Source: Chloroflexota bacterium
Lineage (GTDB): Bacteria; Chloroflexota; Dehalococcoidia; RBG-13-53-26
Assembly (NCBI GenBank): GCA_030616195.1
Contig: JAUWXW010000008.1
Coordinates: 1-18,608, forward strand
Length of the DNA stretch: 18,608 nucleotides
Direction: 5' to 3'
Part shown: positions 1 to 8,072 of the stretch, in pieces
How the letters are laid out: every line of letters starts with the position of its first letter
How positions within the stretch are numbered: the stretch's first letter is position 1
Position numbers and translations under genes: made by a program
The notes under the pieces: generated by a model
Told to the model about the DNA's origin: nothing
The model's input: only the letters and a program-made list of their open reading frames with translations
Databases searched by the model: none

Positions 1-1149
1 CGTTGCCCGCCCCTGGCTATCGACAGTGGCGAGCAGGGTTGCCCCGAGCATGACGCTCCAATTGGGACTCAACCCCTTCAGGGTAACCTCAACGACGCTG
101 TCGGTGACAATGTTAATGGTGGAATCCTCGCCGGCAGAGATTCCAGCCTGTTCCAGGTCGAAGGCCACGGTACCGACGTTCTTGACTGTGACTGAGATCT
201 CGTTCGGCAGATCCTCGGGGATCCGTACCAGGTACGGCAGGTACGGGCCCAGGTAGAGGTCGTCGGAGATACCCTCACCCAGGTCGAGGCGAGAGTGGTA
301 GAGGTAAGTGTGGAATCCCGGGGTATCGCCCTCAGCCAGTTCGGTCGTGCTGGCGCTGACCTCGGCGAAGTCAATCTCCGCAGCCGCGTTCGACGAGTCA
401 AGTGTACCGGCTAAGATGGCCGACTGTCTCTGGTCCTGCCAGTTCTCTGGGATCTCGTCACCGACGAACGCCAGGTCGTAGATGACTTCGCTGCCGTCCA
501 ACCACGACCCGCCAGCGGCGTTGCGAATCCCCAGCACGCCGAACGCCCGCCAGATCCCTTCTTCGGGGGTAACCAATAGGTTGCTGGGTACAACGGTCTC
601 CATAACGTTCGAATCGGGATCGACCGTAGCATCGAACGTCTCGTCTGCAATCGTTGGCCACGCCTCGCCAGTGTAGCTCCACAGCTCGGCTCCAGCCGAC
701 GTCACCACCACCAGGTACTCTACTCCGAGCGGGCCGTCAGCCGGCCAACTATCGCCCGGCAGCGAAGCAGCGCCGGTCTCCGGGTCCGCGTCCGTGTCGA
801 AGGCCACACCCAGGATCGGAATGTCCGGGTCAACGAGTGTCTCGAGTATCGCCAAAAGGTGTAAACCGTCCGACTGCACGCCGATCTGGAGCTGGATGAG
901 GTCTGCCGCATTCCCCGGCGCAGCCCACTCCGGGTATTCGGCATCCGCACCGTGGTCATCGTATGCATAGTCGGTCCACACGAAAGTCCCCTCCACATAA
1001 GAGGAGGTCCCACAAATCAGGGGGCCCAGTTCGGGATCAGCGGCGTCGTCCTGGGCAAGAATATCCCCCACACCCATCGCCGCGGGCACTGCGGCAGCCG
1101 CCAACAACATCACCAACGTAGCAGTGAAAGCAATTCTAAGATTACGCAT
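1..1149 (-). CDS. Secreted beta-rich protein of unknown function, N-terminal part (runs off left edge)
   Basis: An open frame of 383 codons reads from ATG at 1149 to the window edge without a stop, so the C-terminus is missing. A Shine-Dalgarno-like AAAGGGCG lies just upstream of the ATG. Residues 1-33 form a Sec-type signal peptide: basic start (MRNLR), a long Ala/Leu/Val core, then ILA-QDD as a plausible cleavage site. The mature part is acidic, Asp/Gly-rich and strand-like, with DYAYDDHGAD near residue 60 followed by alternating hydrophobic strands and FDTDADPETG. This resembles the calcium-binding beta-sandwich modules seen in glucodextranase C-terminal or DOMON/CBM9-like domains, but I do not recognise a specific family. 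The later part (roughly residues 310-383) has an Ig-like strand pattern. The gene has its own candidate promoter at 1249-1277. Its codons look more GC-rich than those of its neighbours, which may point to transfer. Coding status is well supported; function is unknown. Confidence 0.8.
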   Translation of the reverse strand, partial: MRNLRIAFTATLVMLLAAAAVPAAMGVGDILAQDDAADPELGPLICGTSSYVEGTFVWTDYAYDDHGADAEYPEWAAPGNAADLIQLQIGVQSDGLHLLAILETLVDPDIPILGVAFDTDADPETGAASLPGDSWPADGPLGVEYLVVVTSAGAELWSYTGEAWPTIADETFDATVDPDSNVMETVVPSNLLVTPEEGIWRAFGVLGIRNAAGGSWLDGSEVIYDLAFVGDEIPENWQDQRQSAILAGTLDSSNAAAEIDFAEVSASTTELAEGDTPGFHTYLYHSRLDLGEGISDDLYLGPYLPYLVRIPEDLPNEISVTVKNVGTVAFDLEQAGISAGEDSTINIVTDSVVEVTLKGLSPNWSVMLGATLLATVDSQGRAT

Positions 1150-1474
1150 TCTTACGCCCTTTCATTGAAGAATGTCTAAGTGGCATACAGTACAACGGAG
1201 GGGTGTAGACCTGGTGACTGCGGTCCGGGATAACTGCATCTCGTCGGTAAGTTAGCATGAAACGATACTTTTGTCAATTGTCTGTACGCGTGGGCTACGT
1301 TGGCAACACCCCAACACCCTTCCTTCATTCTCTCTAAACTGCTGACCGCGCCAAATCCTGGGCCTCCATCCACCCAGATAGCTTCCAAAAGCAAAGGCAT
1401 CTCGCTTTCCGGTTTCATGTTTAATAGACTGGAGAGACTTCTATTGCCAGACTCCGGGGCTTTTGGCCACCCGG
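1150..1474. other. Intergenic stretch between SDR gene and secreted-protein gene
   Basis: It holds the candidate promoter at 1249-1277 and the leader of the secreted-protein gene. No convincing small gene or U-tracted terminator was seen downstream of the SDR stop at 1475. A GC-rich imperfect hairpin (CCGG and GGC arms around a CAAAA loop) lies directly after that stop, but it has no T-run. Confidence 0.5.
1249..1277 (-). promoter_or_regulatory. Candidate sigma70-type promoter of the secreted-protein gene
   Basis: On the minus strand a perfect -35 hexamer TTGACA (1277-1272) is followed after 17 bases by TAACTT (1254-1249), preceded by TGC as in an extended -10. The -10 matches consensus at only three positions, so the extension matters. 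The predicted start near 1242 would give a leader of about 93 bases before the ATG at 1149. Confidence 0.45.
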
Positions 1475-2410
1475 CTATTTCTCTTCCTTAGGTGGAGACG
1501 GATTAACGTAGCCCATCAGCAACGTAGGCATACAGCTGGCCACCTCCTCCCAGGTCCACCTGCCGTCTTTCACCCAATTTCGGGCAAAGATGACTTTTTC
1601 CGCCTCGGGTGACCAGGAGGCCAGCGCGTGCCCGCCAGCGCTGATTATACAGCCATTTATGTAACTGGCTTCGTCGCTGCAAAGGAAGGCTGCAATCATG
1701 CCAATCATTTCTGCAGGAGGCCCGTGCTTTGCGAACTCTAAATACTCTTTGGGCCAGAACCCAGCTTCGACCTTCTTCTGAAAGCCGGCCAACACCTCCG
1801 GGTCGTCTACGAACCTTGTCCGTGCTGCCGGGGCAATAGCATTACAGGTCACCCCATACGTGCCCATCTCCCAGGCAGTGGCATAGGTCAAGCTGGCAAT
1901 CCCCCCTTTGGCAGCACAATAGTGTGGAGCTCCCCAACTCCCTAACCGCTCGTGAGAGGTACAATTCAATATCCTCCCATATCTCTGCTGCCTCATCAGG
2001 GAACAAGCATGCCTGGAGAGGTTCCAGGTCCCTTTAAGATGGACGGATAACGTCCTGTCCCATTCCTCTTCCGGCATATCCCACATCATTCCAGGCTTAC
2101 CACTGCCAGCGATATTACATAGGATGTCTATCCTGCCGAAGTTATCTATGCACGTCCTGATCATATCCTCAGCGGCCTTGAAATCAGCCACGTCGCCGTA
2201 ATGAGGGACCCCCTTTACGCCTAACTCCTTGCACTCCGCGACTACTGAATCAGCAGGCGCCCTGTCAGCCCCCGTCCCATCGGTAGCCCCTCCCAGGTCG
2301 CAGACAACGATATTGGCCCCCTCCTCAGCCATTGCCAAGGCTATTGCTCTACCAATTCCTCTACCACCACCGGTTACCACTGCATTTCTACCCCTTAATC
2401 GGTCACCCAT
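1475..2410 (-). CDS. Short-chain dehydrogenase/reductase (SDR), 3-oxoacyl/hydroxyacyl type
   Basis: A 311-residue NAD(P)-dependent oxidoreductase of the classical SDR family, predicted to be a cytoplasmic Rossmann-fold enzyme. The cofactor motif TGGGRGIG is at residues 13-20, NIAG at 99-102, catalytic Ser152, and the YCAAK active-site motif gives Tyr164 and Lys168. An acidic stretch after strand 2 (VVCDLGG, Asp38) suggests a preference for NAD(H). The start at 2410 is chosen because AAAGGAGGA sits just upstream of it; an in-frame upstream start at 2461 would add residues unlike the family and lacks such a site. After the usual core of about 250 residues there is an extra C-terminal tail of about 50 residues (PEAEKVIFARNWV and onward), as in SDRs related to multifunctional hydroxyacyl dehydrogenases. 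The substrate cannot be read from the sequence. It stands alone, same strand as the gene at 1-1149 but 325 bases away. Confidence 0.92.
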   Translation of the reverse strand: MGDRLRGRNAVVTGGGRGIGRAIALAMAEEGANIVVCDLGGATDGTGADRAPADSVVAECKELGVKGVPHYGDVADFKAAEDMIRTCIDNFGRIDILCNIAGSGKPGMMWDMPEEEWDRTLSVHLKGTWNLSRHACSLMRQQRYGRILNCTSHERLGSWGAPHYCAAKGGIASLTYATAWEMGTYGVTCNAIAPAARTRFVDDPEVLAGFQKKVEAGFWPKEYLEFAKHGPPAEMIGMIAAFLCSDEASYINGCIISAGGHALASWSPEAEKVIFARNWVKDGRWTWEEVASCMPTLLMGYVNPSPPKEEK

Positions 2411-2911
2411 GTCAGTCCTCCTTTCTACATGAAAATAGGATTGCCTCCACCCTTTTGTCAATCGCCTGACCTATTTGCCCTCGTTTCGGATGGATCTGAA
2501 GGTCCATCCCTACATTGTCGGCGTGCCGTCGATGACGCCAAGGCAACGCGCTGCTAAGTGATAAAGTCACTCGAAACAGTCGTGGGGTGCTTCTCACCAT
2601 GTAGCTCCGCACGCGGGACGGAAGCATGATTGCTATCACCCTTTTCCATCTACGGTTCATGTTTCACATCCCTTCGCAGCCGCAACGGGCTGTCTTATTT
2701 TCAATGTGTCACGGGTTGCCAGTCACCCACATCTGGCAGACCCGCCAGGGCTCGTGCGCGACTAGCCGTTGCCATCATATGCACATAGTCACTGGGTGTC
2801 AACACAGTGGGCTCGTGGGACAAACGGTACCACAGGGAAATGGAAGGGATGCCAAAGGGAGAGGAAATGTTTGACGCAGCGCCTGGTACCAACTAAACTA
2901 GGCCAGGAGAA
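2411..2911. other. Divergent intergenic region between SDR gene and pab operon
   Basis: This 501-base region must hold promoters for both directions. A candidate + promoter is at 2871-2899. On the minus strand, 2830-2703 reads like coding sequence in one frame (it includes PSDYVHMMATASRARALAG) and ends in a stop, but it has no recognisable start or family and may be a gene remnant or chance. No riboswitch, T-box or Trp-rich leader peptide was found. Confidence 0.4.
2871..2899 (+). promoter_or_regulatory. Weak candidate promoter of the pab operon
   Basis: TTGACG (2871-2876), a 17-base spacer and TAAACT (2894-2899) fit a sigma70 pattern (5/6 and 4/6 matches). The predicted start near 2906 would lie only about six bases before the ATG at 2912 and would cut into the AGGAGA ribosome-binding site (2905-2910). 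That makes this promoter doubtful unless the message is nearly leaderless. Confidence 0.25.
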
Positions 2912-4375
2912 ATGAAACGCTATCCCCTTATCGACGAGCTTTCTGCCCCGTTGAGTGCCAACGAAGTCTTTACACTCTTGCACCAACAACCCTTCAGTTT
3001 CTTCCTCGACAGCGGTATGGATCCGGAGAATCTGGGGCGTTACTCCTTTATAGGCAGCAATCCCTTCCTGATACTGAAAAGCCGCGGTGATAACCTAACT
3101 CTCCTTGGCCCAAAGGGAAGAGAGAACAGGAAGGGCAATCCCTTTGAGGCCTTGGATGAATTGTTTCAAGAGTACAGTATAGAACCATCTCATTCTCCCA
3201 CCCCCTTCATCGGAGGAGCAGTGGGGTATTTCAGCTATGACCTGTGTCACTTTATCGAGCGCCTTCCGTGTACTGCTGTCGACGACCTCCAGCTTCCAGA
3301 GTGCTGCCTGGCCTTCTATGACCTGACCATCGCTTTTGATCACCTGGAAGGTAAAACTTATATCGCCTCCAGCGGATTTCCAGAGCAACAGGAAGAGAAG
3401 AGGTTAAAGAGAGCTGCCAGGCGCATCCAGGAAATGAAGGCAAGGTTGCTCACGCAGCGCCCCAAGTCGAGTCTTCAACCTACACCCTTTGTTAAAGACT
3501 CTATCTACCAGGAGAGCAGCGGTGCCTCTGGCATAACCTTGCGGTCGAACTTTACTCACCAGGAATACCTCAAGGCGGTAGAAACCGCCAGAGAATACAT
3601 CGCTGCCGGCGACATTTTCCAGGTTAACCTATCTCAGAGGTTCGAAGCAGACTTACCCATCACCCCTTGCGAGCTCTACGAACACCTGCGCCATATTAAT
3701 CCTGCCCCCTTCGCTGCCTACCTCAACTTTGATGAGGTAACGGTGGTAAGCGCCTCACCGGAGCGATTCCTCAAGCTCAGGGGCGATCGGGTAGAAACAC
3801 GACCGATGAAAGGCACCCGCCCGCGTGGAAGTTGTGGCGCGGAGGACGAAGCTCTAGCCGGGGAACTGCGAAATAGTATTAAGGACAGGGCTGAGAATGT
3901 TATGATTGTTGACCTGGAAAGAAATGACCTGGGTAGGGTATGCCGCTTTGGCACAATAAAAGTGAAGGAATTGTGGACTCTGGAGAAATATGCTACTGTA
4001 TTCCAGCTCACCTCTACAGTCGAAGGGAGGCTGAGCCAGGACAAGAATAGAATCGACTTGCTAGAAGCTTGCTTCCCGGGTGGCTCGATTACCGGTGCTC
4101 CCAAGGTGAGGGCTATGGAAATCATTGATGAACTGGAGCCCACCAAGAGGAATATCTACACCGGCTCCATCGGGTACTTAAGCTTCAGCGGTGAAATGGA
4201 TCTCAACATTGCCATCCGCACCATCCTGGTCAAGGATGGAAGGGCGTACTTTCAGGTAGGAGGAGGCATTACCTACGACTCCGACCCAGAGGCAGAGTAT
4301 CAGGAGACTCTGGACAAAGCCAAAGCACTGTTTCAGTCTCTAAGCTTATCACCCAGATTGGCAGTGGCAGCATGA
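2912..4375 (+). CDS. pabB: Aminodeoxychorismate synthase component I (PabB)
   Basis: A 487-residue chorismate-utilising enzyme. With the amidotransferase encoded next to it, it converts chorismate and glutamine-derived ammonia to 4-amino-4-deoxychorismate, on the folate route. The N-terminal half has the PabB-style FFLDSGMDPENLGRYSFIG. The C-terminal chorismate-binding domain (about residues 215-475) carries GDIFQVNLSQRF, ASPERFL, RNDLGRVC and GGSITGAPK. The motif at 298-302 is PMKGT: Lys300 matches the catalytic Lys of PabB (PIKGT, Lys274 in E. coli), where anthranilate synthase TrpE has Ala (PIAGT). That, and the aminotransferase/lyase gene downstream, favours PabB over TrpE. AGGAGA precedes the ATG at unusually short spacing. 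Its TGA overlaps the next gene's ATG by four bases, so translation is coupled. Confidence 0.92.
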   Translation: MKRYPLIDELSAPLSANEVFTLLHQQPFSFFLDSGMDPENLGRYSFIGSNPFLILKSRGDNLTLLGPKGRENRKGNPFEALDELFQEYSIEPSHSPTPFIGGAVGYFSYDLCHFIERLPCTAVDDLQLPECCLAFYDLTIAFDHLEGKTYIASSGFPEQQEEKRLKRAARRIQEMKARLLTQRPKSSLQPTPFVKDSIYQESSGASGITLRSNFTHQEYLKAVETAREYIAAGDIFQVNLSQRFEADLPITPCELYEHLRHINPAPFAAYLNFDEVTVVSASPERFLKLRGDRVETRPMKGTRPRGSCGAEDEALAGELRNSIKDRAENVMIVDLERNDLGRVCRFGTIKVKELWTLEKYATVFQLTSTVEGRLSQDKNRIDLLEACFPGGSITGAPKVRAMEIIDELEPTKRNIYTGSIGYLSFSGEMDLNIAIRTILVKDGRAYFQVGGGITYDSDPEAEYQETLDKAKALFQSLSLSPRLAVAA

Positions 4376-4965
4376 TTCTGATCATCGATAACTACGATTC
4401 CTTCGTTTATAATCTGGCCCAGTACGTAGGCGAGCTAGGATGGGAACCTCTAGTCCGCCGCAATGACTCCATTACTCTAGCCGAGATCGAGGAATTGGCG
4501 CCCACTCACATTATCATCTCACCAGGGCCAGGCACTCCTCTCGACGCAGGCATCTCCAACGAGGTTATTCAACACTTCGGAGGCAGGATTCCAATTCTGG
4601 GTGTTTGCCTGGGGCACCAATGTATTGGCCACGTCTACGGTGGAGTCGTCGCCCGCCACACCCCTACCCACGGCAAGGCCTCCGTTATTTATCACGATGG
4701 CAAAACCATTTTCTCCGGTCTTCCCAACCCCATCGAAGCGGGACGCTATCACTCACTGGCTATCAAGGCCGAAACTGTACCCCCCTGCCTCGAAGTTTCG
4801 GCCCAGACGGAAACGGGAGAGGTTATGGGCGTTCGCCATAAAGACTACATAGTAGAAGGGGTCCAGTTCCATCCCGAATCTGTTCTAACTAGCACCGGTC
4901 ACCAAATACTGACCAACTTCCTACGATTCTCCTCACCTCTGCGGAAGCCAAGTCCGAGGGACTAG
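4372..4965 (+). CDS. pabA: Glutamine amidotransferase component II (PabA/TrpG type)
   Basis: A 197-residue class I glutamine amidotransferase, full length for the family. It releases ammonia from glutamine and channels it to the PabB partner. It begins with the classic MILIIDNYDSFVYNLAQY and has SPGPGTP for the oxyanion region. The catalytic triad is Cys79 in GVCLGHQ, with His167 and Glu169 in VQFHPES. It overlaps pabB by ATGA and is followed 11 bases later by pabC, so the three form one transcription unit. PabA and TrpG are interchangeable in many bacteria, so this subunit may also serve an anthranilate synthase elsewhere; the name rests on its neighbours. Confidence 0.92.
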   Translation: MILIIDNYDSFVYNLAQYVGELGWEPLVRRNDSITLAEIEELAPTHIIISPGPGTPLDAGISNEVIQHFGGRIPILGVCLGHQCIGHVYGGVVARHTPTHGKASVIYHDGKTIFSGLPNPIEAGRYHSLAIKAETVPPCLEVSAQTETGEVMGVRHKDYIVEGVQFHPESVLTSTGHQILTNFLRFSSPLRKPSPRD

Positions 4966-4976
4966 GGGGCAAACCA

Positions 4977-5834
4977 TTGGAGGAAATCGTCTATCTCAAT
5001 GGCTCCATGGTGCCCCTGTCTCAAGCCAGGTTTTCTCCCCTGGACTATGGCTTCCTCTACGGTTATGGACTGTTCGAAACCATGCGTGCCTACTCCGGGC
5101 GTATCTTCCGCCTGGAAAAGCACCTTGCCCGCCTGCACCGCTCAGCGAAGTTCTTGGGCATAGATTTGGACAGCGTCCCTGACCTGGAGAAAGCTGTCTA
5201 TGACACCCTCCAGGCTAACAACCTGTCTGATGCTCGTATCAGGCTGACTATTTCCGGCGGTGAAGGAAACACAATCCCAGACCTCCTTGCCCGCCAGGCT
5301 CCCACGGTGCTCATCGTAGCCAGGAGCTATAGCCCTTCCTCCAGCCAGGTTTACCAGCAAGGATTTAGGGCAATAGTCTCCCGCATTCGGCGGAATTCTC
5401 AGTCGCCTGTTTCAGCCATCAAGTCCCTGAACTATCTCGATAGTCTGCTGGCCCGACGCGAGGCCAAACTGGCCGGTGCCGATGAGGCTATTCTTCTCAA
5501 TGAGCAAGGCTTCCTGGCTGAAGCTAGCACCAGCAACATTTTCCTGGTATCGGGCGATACCATACTCACCCCCAGTGACGACAGTGGGATACTGCCCGGC
5601 ATCACGCGGGAGGCAGTTCTGGAAATAGCCTGCTCCTCGGGGGTGAAAACGATGGTACGAGAGATAGCCTTAGAGGAGCTCCACCAAGCCGATGAAGCCT
5701 TTCTTACCAACTCTGTTATCGAGATAATGCCCCTCACCCAGGTCAGCGGCCAGGTGATAGGCCCGGGAAGAGCAGGCAAAATAACTCAACAGCTAATGGG
5801 GGGTTACAAGGCGCTGGTAGAACAGACAGGTTAA
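4977..5834 (+). CDS. pabC: Class IV aminotransferase fold enzyme, likely aminodeoxychorismate lyase (PabC)
   Basis: A 285-residue PLP enzyme of the fold-type IV family (PabC, branched-chain and D-amino-acid aminotransferases). The N-terminus YLNGSMVPLSQARFSPLDYG, the PLP-binding Lys149 in AIKSLNYL, Glu182 in LAEASTSNIF and a GILPGITR motif are all present. Position directly after pabB and pabA indicates the lyase that splits aminodeoxychorismate to p-aminobenzoate and pyruvate, completing PABA synthesis. Sequence alone does not exclude an aminotransferase role. The start is a TTG: no ATG or GTG precedes the conserved N-terminus, and AGGGGG (4964-4969), which overlaps the pabA stop codon, sits seven bases upstream. 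The unusual start and overlapping ribosome-binding site suggest output is tuned by translation of pabA. Confidence 0.85.
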   Translation: MEEIVYLNGSMVPLSQARFSPLDYGFLYGYGLFETMRAYSGRIFRLEKHLARLHRSAKFLGIDLDSVPDLEKAVYDTLQANNLSDARIRLTISGGEGNTIPDLLARQAPTVLIVARSYSPSSSQVYQQGFRAIVSRIRRNSQSPVSAIKSLNYLDSLLARREAKLAGADEAILLNEQGFLAEASTSNIFLVSGDTILTPSDDSGILPGITREAVLEIACSSGVKTMVREIALEELHQADEAFLTNSVIEIMPLTQVSGQVIGPGRAGKITQQLMGGYKALVEQTG

Positions 5835-5962
5835 CAGGTGATTGGCCTGGCCTGACCACGATGTATAGGTTGACTTTCTCGTCCTTTCTACCCAGACCTG
5901 CCTTGGTTGCATCAGGGGAACTGCCATAAAGAGACGAACCGTTGAAATATCTTTCCCTTATG

Positions 5963-6727
5963 CTAGTTTAGCGCTGCGGCGAGCTCCTGCTCCGGTACGC
6001 TAGTCTCCTTCAGCGTCACCAGTAGTCTTGTTTTGGTGGGGATGGTCCTTGACCGCAACAGAGTCCTGAATTTCCCCACAAGGCTGGGAAGGACTCCAGT
6101 CGGCAGTTCCTCTACTTTCTCTAGATCGGGCATGCTCCAGAGTCCGTCCAGTACGCCGGCAAGCCGGGTATGCTCTACTAGCAAGACCGTGATGGCAGCG
6201 CCCCAGTGCCAGGAGCCAACCGTTTCCATAATGCTAGCCTGAAGCGTTGCCTCCACCTGGCCAGCGAATCTACGTAACTGGGCAGCGTCAGCGGGCTGAG
6301 GTATGAGCAGTTCAACCTGTTCAACAAAGCCATCGCCGTCTGTCGGCAAGTGCTCACGCTCATACACCTCTCTGATGGCCTGGCCAAGTTCCTGGCGACT
6401 CATGTCTTTTGGAAGATAGCCTGCTGCCCCAGCGTCCAGAGCATTAACCAAGTAATCTGTACACTCCGCCAGTATGATGACGTCAGCCTCACAATTCAGC
6501 CCGTTTCTTTTCAAACGGCGTGTAGCCTCAATTCCATCCATACCTGGCATATCCATGTCCATAAGAATGACGTCTGGAGAGAGCGTTCCTGCCTGAGATA
6601 AGGCTTCATCCGCGCTAGTGCAATCGCCCACCACATCCACGTCCTCCTCTGCCTCCAGCATAAGCCGCAATCCGCTTCGAACGACCTCACTATCATCAAC
6701 CAAGAGTATTCTGATGCCCTTCTTCAT
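5963..6727 (-). CDS. Atypical response regulator: receiver plus uncharacterised ACT-like output domain
   Basis: A 254-residue protein. The start at 6727 is set by GGGAGGATAAG just before the ATG; an in-frame upstream start at 6793 has no such site. Residues 5-125 are a CheY-like receiver with the acidic pair Asp11/Asp12 and phospho-acceptor Asp57 (LMDMDMPG). The conserved switch Thr/Ser is Ala87 (IILAEC), while Lys107 is kept. No helix-turn-helix follows. Instead residues about 137-207 (VELLIPQPADAAQ onward, GSWHWGAAIT, SMPDLEKVEE) show a beta-alpha-beta-beta-alpha-beta pattern like an ACT or ferredoxin-like regulatory domain, then a short tail. The same domain occurs in the paralogue at 17281-18039. 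The gene is convergent with pabC and has no kinase beside it. It may act by protein or ligand binding rather than on DNA; that is inference. Confidence 0.88.
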   Translation of the reverse strand: MKKGIRILLVDDSEVVRSGLRLMLEAEEDVDVVGDCTSADEALSQAGTLSPDVILMDMDMPGMDGIEATRRLKRNGLNCEADVIILAECTDYLVNALDAGAAGYLPKDMSRQELGQAIREVYEREHLPTDGDGFVEQVELLIPQPADAAQLRRFAGQVEATLQASIMETVGSWHWGAAITVLLVEHTRLAGVLDGLWSMPDLEKVEELPTGVLPSLVGKFRTLLRSRTIPTKTRLLVTLKETSVPEQELAAALN

Positions 6728-6885
6728 CTTATCCTCCCTTCCCTCGCTTATCGTGGACACTTTATTTGACCTCGAATCAGCCCGAGTAACCATATCATAT
6801 CGCCCACGCCACCTATTACGTAAGGCTGATTCGGCTCATGCAGTCGAATAAGAAGGATCAATCTGATGAGCCTGATCGGTCATGA

Positions 6886-7794
6886 ATGCAACAGCTATCT
6901 GCGAGTGGGGACTGGGTGCCACCAAAACCTATGCCCGCAGCACCCACTGCTTGGTATGCGGCTACCCCAGATATTTATACGTTAGCATCTTCACACCTCT
7001 GTCCCAGTATCATCTCTGCAATCGTACACATTCCCAGGGTTGCAATCACCTTTACGAGTTTGGTTGCGCAACTGACTCCAGCCGTCACGCGCCAACCGCT
7101 TGGTCTTTGGGCCTGCCTAGTCTGCCTGATGCCAGGATATTATGTTGACTTCGGTACTGCTCACGGAGACTGCAGCTTGGACTGTTACGCGCCCAGCCTG
7201 TGCCTCCCTGCTGCCGAGGCGCTACGGAGAATTGGTGAACCTGCTGTTGCACCGCTCATGGAAGCACTTAGTGACGCCGATGTCTACGTACGTATGTGCG
7301 CTGCCAGAGCACTGGGCCAACTGGGTGACGAACCAACTATCAGACCCTTGATTGAAGCAGCTGCTAGCAACTTTGCTGTTTGGTTCTGCACTACCGAAGC
7401 ACTGAAGGAAATTGGCAAACCTGCTCTTGAGCCGCTCGTGGAAGCACTTAGCGATGGTAACATGTACATGCAACTGTATGCCGCCGAAACGCTAGGAATG
7501 ATTGGTGATAATCACGTCATCGGCGCATTAATCGAATCGCTGGCTGACAGCAATTCCAGCGTGCGTGCCTCAGCGGCTGAAGCACTAGGGCACATTGGCG
7601 ATAACCGAGCCGTTGCGCCGCTGATTGAAGCAACAAGGGATGTAGATGTAAGGGTGGCTGATAATGCCGCTATAGCCCTGGGAAGAATAAGTGCTCCCTC
7701 TGGCAAGCTATCAGGCAAGGAAGTGGCCGACATTCATGTGCACTGGAGGGCTGAGTGCGCCCATTTGACAGCCAGCTTAGAGAAGCAGGGTTAG
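6886..7794 (+). CDS. HEAT-repeat (PBS-lyase-like) protein, start uncertain
   Basis: Five HEAT-type repeats of 30-31 residues run from about residue 109 to 270 of the 302-codon frame, each with the form AAxALGxIGDxxAVxPLIEAL. They are a scaffold for protein-protein contact, as in cyanobacterial PBS-lyase-like and regulatory HEAT proteins; no enzymatic domain is seen. Repeats 1 and 3 are clearly closer to each other than to the rest, with strong DNA similarity at an offset of 180 bases (about 7216 and 7396), so a two-repeat unit was duplicated. The first 100 residues are rich in Trp, Pro and Cys, show no family resemblance and have no ribosome-binding site before ATG 6886. The true start may be internal (ATG at 7129), or the 5' part may be decayed. 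It is the only + strand gene inside a block of minus-strand two-component genes. Confidence 0.65.
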   Translation: MQQLSASGDWVPPKPMPAAPTAWYAATPDIYTLASSHLCPSIISAIVHIPRVAITFTSLVAQLTPAVTRQPLGLWACLVCLMPGYYVDFGTAHGDCSLDCYAPSLCLPAAEALRRIGEPAVAPLMEALSDADVYVRMCAARALGQLGDEPTIRPLIEAAASNFAVWFCTTEALKEIGKPALEPLVEALSDGNMYMQLYAAETLGMIGDNHVIGALIESLADSNSSVRASAAEALGHIGDNRAVAPLIEATRDVDVRVADNAAIALGRISAPSGKLSGKEVADIHVHWRAECAHLTASLEKQG

Positions 7795-8072
7795 CTCTCT
7801 ATTAACAGGCGGTCAGGCAGCATTGGGCCCGATGACAGGAAGTCCCTACCGTAGTTCTTGGTTGTATACCACAGGCGACAGCCCATCATATACCCGTGGT
7901 CAAACGCGGCCCCGTTGGGAACATCACTTCGCCGTTTGCGGAGCAAGAACATGTGGCAAAAGCAGGATGAGCCAGGCAATGTACATCGTGGTTTGTGCTT
8001 TGGCAGGAGCAGAGGTTAAATTTACCGCAACGATATTCCGGCTACGAGTACCAGGGGCGATGATCAAATTCT

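Noticed and set aside
2820..2845. T-box-like GGTACC sequence upstream of the pab operon
   Set aside because: Only GGTACC and a few flanking bases match, on the wrong strand for the pab genes, and there is no specifier stem or terminator/antiterminator pair.
2912..4965. Anthranilate synthase genes trpE-trpG
   Set aside because: The PMKGT Lys, the PabB-style N-terminus and the following class IV lyase/aminotransferase gene fit PABA synthesis; no other trp gene is present.
5835..5962. Rho-independent terminator between pabC and the convergent regulator
   Set aside because: Short GGCC repeats are present but no stable stem with a T-run on either strand.
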